A stretch of DNA of 34,721 bases. It comes from an uncultured Clostridia bacterium (GTDB taxonomy: Bacteria > Bacillota > Clostridia > Oscillospirales > CAG-272). A program made the position numbers and the translations under genes. Location of the stretch: positions 1-34,721 of the forward strand of contig CALWTU010000014.1 of NCBI GenBank assembly GCA_944384515.1, read 5' to 3'. How positions within the stretch are numbered: the first letter of the stretch is position 1; each line of letters starts with the position of its first letter. The notes under the pieces were generated by a model that had not been told where the DNA came from, searched no databases, and was given only the letters and a program-made list of their open reading frames with translations. This document shows, piece after piece, positions 31,301 to 34,721 of the stretch.

Positions 31301-32176
31301 AAGAGACTCTTCAAGAACCTGTGCCGTTGTCTTAACTCCGGCACCCTTATCAATTGCAATTGTCTTATCTGCAAGAGTATTAATCTTTGATCCTACACCG
31401 TATTTAGCCTGATTTGAAATGTCATTTACTCTGCCTGTAACACCCTGATATACTCTGAAGTTATCAACGCAGAAGCTCATGCCGTTTCTTTCAGCGCCGG
31501 CAGTACCGGTTGTTGAAGGTAAGCCGATACGGATGTATTTGAGACCTTTATCTCCTGCCTGTGTAAGGGGGAATGAAACAGTATCAATATCTGAATAGTT
31601 TACTCCGTCAGCACTCAGACTGATAACGCAGGTGAAGTTCTCCTGCTCCCAGTCCATTGCAAGTGAAACGTGAGTCCAATCGTTTGACAGTGCGCCGAGA
31701 TCTATTCTGCCGTTTGAAGGCATTGCATAAAGATGTCCGCCCTCAATACTCAACAGATCTATGCTCTGAGCCGAACCTGTCTTAGCATACATAATCTTTC
31801 CGACATCGCCTATATCGTCAAGCTTTATTGATATGTCAATAAATGTCTTAGCCTCTTTGGCAACATCTACACCAAAGTTAAACTCTGCATATCCGTCGGA
31901 ATTTGTTGTCGCTTCAAAACGTGTGAAGTAGTTATAACTGTAATCGGTAGTCTCTTCTTTATCTATTGTAAAGTTGTGACCTTTGTTAGAAACCTTCATA
32001 CCGTTGTCAACATCCCATCCCTCTTCAAAGTTTCTGTTATACAGAACAAGAAGATTGGATGTATCTGTTTCGCCCTCTGCCAGGTCTTCGCTTGCAAAAG
32101 CGAAGACCGAAAGGCTGGAAATAAGGAAGGCTACAATAAGCAGTGATGAAATTATTTTAGAAAATTTATTCTTCAT
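28325..32176 (-). CDS. large exported heparinase II/III-type polysaccharide lyase
   Basis: A 1283-residue secreted protein. A signal peptide (MKNKFSKIISSLLIVAFLISSLSVFAFA) is followed by a LamG/jelly-roll-like domain (about 35-245). Next is a copper-amine-oxidase-N-like module (about 300-420; IMIPLEILLSYMGLPYYV, GWLVAYDDMGLIVIYED), then an alpha/alpha toroid (about 470-860) and a C-terminal beta-sandwich. Lyase signatures are APDGSYIESPTYWVYGTNY (Y766, Y769) and NCSHGQIDSGNFIYY with H919, followed by ISWIMDLGSENY. These match the heparinase II/III superfamily, which cleaves uronate-containing glycans by Tyr/His beta-elimination. The exact PL family and substrate cannot be decided. The last 100 residues are helical. 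The ribosome site GGGAGGAG directly abuts the stop of the upstream gene, 15 nt away, so the two are co-transcribed. Confidence 0.85.
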   Translation of the reverse strand: MKNKFSKIISSLLIVAFLISSLSVFAFASEDLAEGETDTSNLLVLYNRNFEEGWDVDNGMKVSNKGHNFTIDKEETTDYSYNYFTRFEATTNSDGYAEFNFGVDVAKEAKTFIDISIKLDDIGDVGKIMYAKTGSAQSIDLLSIEGGHLYAMPSNGRIDLGALSNDWTHVSLAMDWEQENFTCVISLSADGVNYSDIDTVSFPLTQAGDKGLKYIRIGLPSTTGTAGAERNGMSFCVDNFRVYQGVTGRVNDISNQAKYGVGSKINTLADKTIAIDKGAGVKTTAQVLEESLCLKLGVEYALFKNERRPIYDGTYGAPMISEKGNIMIPLEILLSYMGLPYYVHPDNESFDITTGTTATYITAGRDVATVGDTRIPLAEAPGFASSPDGTSKYLVIAMEDIEALFPGWLVAYDDMGLIVIYEDVTPDNKEDNEDIVSRDKNLSTMVDLMKKFVFDVKTSDKLQDAYNSTGSMVYEDVKKYTNDFQHPYIIANQDIFDKLKAYYNLAEGAEGYNAEVAEYITKLVTSAINEYTERADVDTNGVYQGIKDGMVPVNPYKDGKNPDPTIPEDTTIADTGDGYDPVSGQLQVAYENASILPTIAMAYNITGNENLLRFAYDWMIAMSAWDHWGPGYFVNTAETAAAMAIAYDWLYNGMVSLDLDTAPIADAIYKNGIHDGYVSSTGSSCEHPRNFGDQSSYNTSTTNINAVGSAGMILATLATFDYLSLEANTSMMQEAIYLVGDNLTNLGLYGLDQYAPDGSYIESPTYWVYGTNYLFRMIMGLISSTGKDYGYMDAWGLDKTCYYAIYIESSDGFIWNYHDGGSDGWTTGELASMDTSVFSFVGQYYGDKDLVSLRQKHLKDGRSVTVFDLIFYPFDGYNEKVELPLDYEMEGIEAYVSRSDWESGAMYTGIMGGQNNCSHGQIDSGNFIYYNKGISWIMDLGSENYNVYDYFGSSRYKYYRVTSEGQNVVVMTSEPADLAYGQYSDSSGEIVNTYVNEHGTYAILDNTEVYLNFVSHARRGLLVTNDRETVVIQDEMSFTKIQTVYWVAHTAAKIELDESEKVAYLTAMGPDGQEYTLRASLVTNTKSFKFTILQAEGQLLSSTNSKGYSESMGGQPEYGRNGIQRLAVQGDTALSFNVSVVFEIVESKDDTKPVGYKWTTMNMWDPTAKEDTTDTENQVRDKAEQINIRTATNKAKTILEDKLSAFSTKLSDLYKALTLVEYTLKTFTPENLDTALSLSYSEYLDCKDIYDDYLAYMNKIAGDSYNMVLKIHGTPVEAPATGQ

Positions 32177-32191
32177 TATTCTTCTCCTCCC

Positions 32192-34721
32192 TTATCTTGA
32201 AAATAGATTTTTGATAGCTGACAGTACAATCTGTGCTATACTGTTTGCTCTTACGGAGCATACAACATCGTTAATCTGTGAAATCTCACCGTTAACTGTG
32301 TCTACACCCGTCTCATACTCGTTAAGCTTTGTATTGTAAATCTCAAGAGCTGCCTTTACTCCGTCAATCTCTTCTGTTACATTTGAAACATACTGATAGC
32401 ACTCTACAAGAAGACGGTAAAGCTGCTGTTCTGTCTTGGCGCTGCTGAGTTTATTTGCAGCTGCAATAAAGCTCTCGCTTGAGGATTTAATGAGGTTAAG
32501 CTCTTTTTCATACTGTGCAAATGTCGCAATTGCTGCCTTTGCTTCATCAGAATCAACGTTCATCGCAAAGTAATACTTGATAGCCTCTTCATAAAGTGCA
32601 CGAAGCTCAGTATACTTCTCTGTCGCATCCATCTTCTTTACTGTCTCAATAAAGAATACTGTGTTCTGCTCAAGAATATGAGCATACTCGCTCTCGTGAA
32701 GTTTAACCTCTGCCTTGTATATCTCAAGCTTTCTGATGATTTCCTGAATCTGCGGAAGCGACTCATCAATATCATTATTTTCAAGATACTTTTCAACATA
32801 TGTGCAAATACCGAGCTTTGCTATATATGAATCGGTAAGAGGATATTTATCAAGCTGCTCGTTAAGCTTTTCAATATGATTTAACTGAAGAAGATCATAG
32901 AAGTATTTATCAATCAATCTGAAGCTTTCAACTGCCTTGGCTACACCCTCATACTCAGTATCGTAAAGATTGTTGTTAACTATGTTGCGCACAATTACAA
33001 CATACTTATTGATGTAATCAAAGTTTGCCTGCCAGAACTCTTCTGTAGCCTCATATCCGTCCATGTTGAGGATATAATTCATACTTTCAACTACTCTCTT
33101 TGAGTTCTCATACTTGAGTACGGGCTGAATAATGCTCTCGATGCTGTTATAGTAATCAATAACACTCATTCCAAGCTCTGTCTCAAGTTTAACTATTGCC
33201 GGGTCATCCTTGAAGTGCTCATAGTTAAGAGGATTTGAAAGCTCAAGAAGTTCAAAATAAATCTTAGCCTCTTCGCTGTGTCTTGTAAGAGAAGCATAAG
33301 TTGTCGCTCTCTTAAACTTGTTTATAGCAGATGTGAATTCTACAAGATTTGCTCGTTTGTAAATTTCCTGCTCGGTCTCCTTAACCTTTTCCATAAGAAG
33401 AGTAAAATCATCAGATCCCTGATTAATATACTGAGAGTTTGCAAGGATGAAACTGTTGATGTTATCGAGCTGAGTCTGTTTTACAGCGGAGTTTTCCGTT
33501 GTTACGGGTTCAAGAAGCAACTGATCAACCATCTCTTTGAGTGTCTTATAGTTCTGCTCCTGTGCGGGGCGGAGTACGTCGTTTGTATAATCGAAATTAT
33601 CAAACGCCTCAACATACTCTTTGTACTCTTCTTTGTCTCTGTAGTTATCTACAAGAAGTTTAGCCTTGTTGTAAGCTATATTTCTGTTGATAGGATCCTG
33701 TGTGGGTTTTGTGAAGTAATTTACATAGTAAACAAACTGCTCATCTTCTGTCATTGTCTCGAATCTGTCAACTGTACGGAAACTTGTTCCCATATATCCG
33801 GTAAGATTATCAAGATATACATGTCTCTTGTTTGCTCCGCAATGAACACGGATGAACTCAAGTTTAAACGGCTCGGCAGCAGAATACTCATACTCTGCGA
33901 TAAACTCGTAGTTTACATAAATTTCAACAGTCTTAGTGGGCTCAGGATTGTATACCATTATAATGTGTGTCCACTTATACGGTACTACAACATTTTCAGC
34001 GATAACTGCGCCGGTGTTGTCGTAAACATTACCGCTTCCTACTCTGAAGAATGTTGCGGATACACGGGCGTTTGTTGTAAGTCCCCACTCTGTACAGCTG
34101 AATGTAACCTGGTCAAGGTTTTCATTCTGCATTATGTCAAACTCAAATACATAACCCTTTGTAGAGTCACCTACACCGATGTCTACATATCCGTTCTTAG
34201 CCAATGAACCTCCGTGATCTCTGTCACCGTAGATCAAAGCAAGATATTTATTACCTGTAAGCTCAGTTACGATCTCCCAGTGTGTACCGGTATTATTACC
34301 TGTAGACTGATCTGAGTGATTGAACTTATATGGCATCTTACCGTCCTGGAAATCCACATTGATCTGGTTACCAGTCCAGGAATACTCAGTGAGGTTGGTA
34401 TTTGACTCAAGCTCATCTTTCTTGGCTTCTGTTGCAGCATTAATCTGTGCTCTCGCATCTTCTATCTGGAGCATAAGAGCTTCGTATGTATAACTCGTCT
34501 TGTCAAGTCTTGATACAAGAATGAGATTGTACATTTCAAGAAGATATGCTTCGCTGTTATCTGTATAAAGCTCTGCAAGAACCTCACGAAGTTGTGTGTA
34601 ACTCTTTGATATATATGTAAGAGGAAGAACTCCGGAAACACCGCTCTCATCGAGAAGTTTGTTAAAGTTATTGTACTCTGCCTCGGATACGGGAACGTCC
34701 ACAAGGAATGCTCTGTATAAA
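32192..34721 (-). CDS. large LamG-like and helix-rich surface protein (5' end outside window)
   Basis: The last 842 residues or so of a larger protein; the frame is open to the right edge (LYRAFLVDVPVSEAEYNN...), so the true start is not visible. The visible part has a short helical stretch (about 20-95 from the edge), then a LamG/jelly-roll-like domain (about 110-310; GYVFEFDIMQNENLDQVTFS, KTVEIYVNYEFIAEY, VYLDNLTGYMG). About 520 residues rich in Glu, Lys, Tyr and Leu follow and are predicted helical. No sortase motif or membrane anchor is seen at the C-terminus (IAQIVLSAIKNLFSR). It shares the LamG-plus-helical plan with the downstream lyase and is in the same operon. A glycan-binding or scaffold role is inferred; no catalytic motif is visible. 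Confidence 0.75.
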   Translation of the reverse strand, partial: LYRAFLVDVPVSEAEYNNFNKLLDESGVSGVLPLTYISKSYTQLREVLAELYTDNSEAYLLEMYNLILVSRLDKTSYTYEALMLQIEDARAQINAATEAKKDELESNTNLTEYSWTGNQINVDFQDGKMPYKFNHSDQSTGNNTGTHWEIVTELTGNKYLALIYGDRDHGGSLAKNGYVDIGVGDSTKGYVFEFDIMQNENLDQVTFSCTEWGLTTNARVSATFFRVGSGNVYDNTGAVIAENVVVPYKWTHIIMVYNPEPTKTVEIYVNYEFIAEYEYSAAEPFKLEFIRVHCGANKRHVYLDNLTGYMGTSFRTVDRFETMTEDEQFVYYVNYFTKPTQDPINRNIAYNKAKLLVDNYRDKEEYKEYVEAFDNFDYTNDVLRPAQEQNYKTLKEMVDQLLLEPVTTENSAVKQTQLDNINSFILANSQYINQGSDDFTLLMEKVKETEQEIYKRANLVEFTSAINKFKRATTYASLTRHSEEAKIYFELLELSNPLNYEHFKDDPAIVKLETELGMSVIDYYNSIESIIQPVLKYENSKRVVESMNYILNMDGYEATEEFWQANFDYINKYVVIVRNIVNNNLYDTEYEGVAKAVESFRLIDKYFYDLLQLNHIEKLNEQLDKYPLTDSYIAKLGICTYVEKYLENNDIDESLPQIQEIIRKLEIYKAEVKLHESEYAHILEQNTVFFIETVKKMDATEKYTELRALYEEAIKYYFAMNVDSDEAKAAIATFAQYEKELNLIKSSSESFIAAANKLSSAKTEQQLYRLLVECYQYVSNVTEEIDGVKAALEIYNTKLNEYETGVDTVNGEISQINDVVCSVRANSIAQIVLSAIKNLFSR

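Noticed and set aside
33278..34207. 309-codon open frame antisense to the LamG-like protein
   Set aside because: Shadow of a strongly coding minus-strand frame; Cys- and Ser-rich low-complexity translation, no ribosome site.
1..34721. tRNA, rRNA, CRISPR array, prophage or insertion sequence
   Set aside because: No cloverleaf with conserved arms, regularly spaced repeats, transposase or phage structural genes were seen by eye on either strand.

Overview
The window reads as part of the chromosome of an anaerobic, low-to-moderate GC Firmicute, most likely a clostridial gut-type bacterium. The evidence is strong GGAGG ribosome sites, near-consensus sigma-A promoters with 16-18 bp spacers (almost always 17), HrcA/CIRCE-like sites, a superoxide reductase (desulfoferrodoxin) typical of anaerobes, and YdbC/PC4 and YacP-type proteins typical of Firmicutes. 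I see no rRNA, tRNA, CRISPR array, prophage or insertion sequence. Genes are mostly single transcription units or pairs, on both strands, separated by hairpin terminators. Genus cannot be assigned from this sequence alone.

Layout. 1-43: first codons of a minus-strand gene running off the left edge (possibly a MATE exporter). 437-1897: exported protein of unknown function. 1973-5915: a TetR repressor diverging from an MMPL/RND-type membrane protein, with an operator palindrome between them. 6112-7260: an SbcD/YhaO-like phosphoesterase whose metal-ligand motifs are degraded. 7484-8995: an orphan Eco57I-type adenine methylase. 9154-11730: a TetM-like ribosomal GTPase fused to a Rae1/YacP-like NYN nuclease. 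11952-14336: a DUF4097 lipoprotein diverging from a von Willebrand A protein. 14506-16033: a redox cluster of desulfoferrodoxin, a Crp/Fnr regulator and thioredoxin. 16211-17288: a small unknown protein and a SAM methyltransferase. 17571-20177: ClpB with a CIRCE-type control region. 20481-21807: a Fur-family regulator with a 10-TM metal exporter (ArsP_2 type). 21907-24923: a Gfo/Idh/MocA oxidoreductase and a beta-lactamase-fold serine hydrolase. 25342-27391: a small membrane-anchored protein with an odd start behind a long structured leader, then an SLC13/ArsB-type permease. 27692-27916: YdbC. 28325-34721: two very large exported proteins, a heparinase II/III-type polysaccharide lyase and a coil-rich LamG-like protein that runs off the right edge.

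How parts work together. The redox cluster fits defence against oxygen or nitrosative stress: superoxide reductase removes superoxide, thioredoxin repairs disulfides, and the Cys-containing Crp/Fnr protein is the candidate regulator. The Fur/ArsP_2 pair looks like a self-regulated metal efflux unit. The right end looks like a polysaccharide-degradation surface locus.

The points most worth a second look are: the Walker A lysine of ClpB NBD1 replaced by asparagine; the GTPase-nuclease fusion; the degraded phosphoesterase active site; five internal repeats in the MMPL loop; and the roughly 250-nt structured leader in front of a gene whose Shine-Dalgarno-matched ATG is in the wrong frame.
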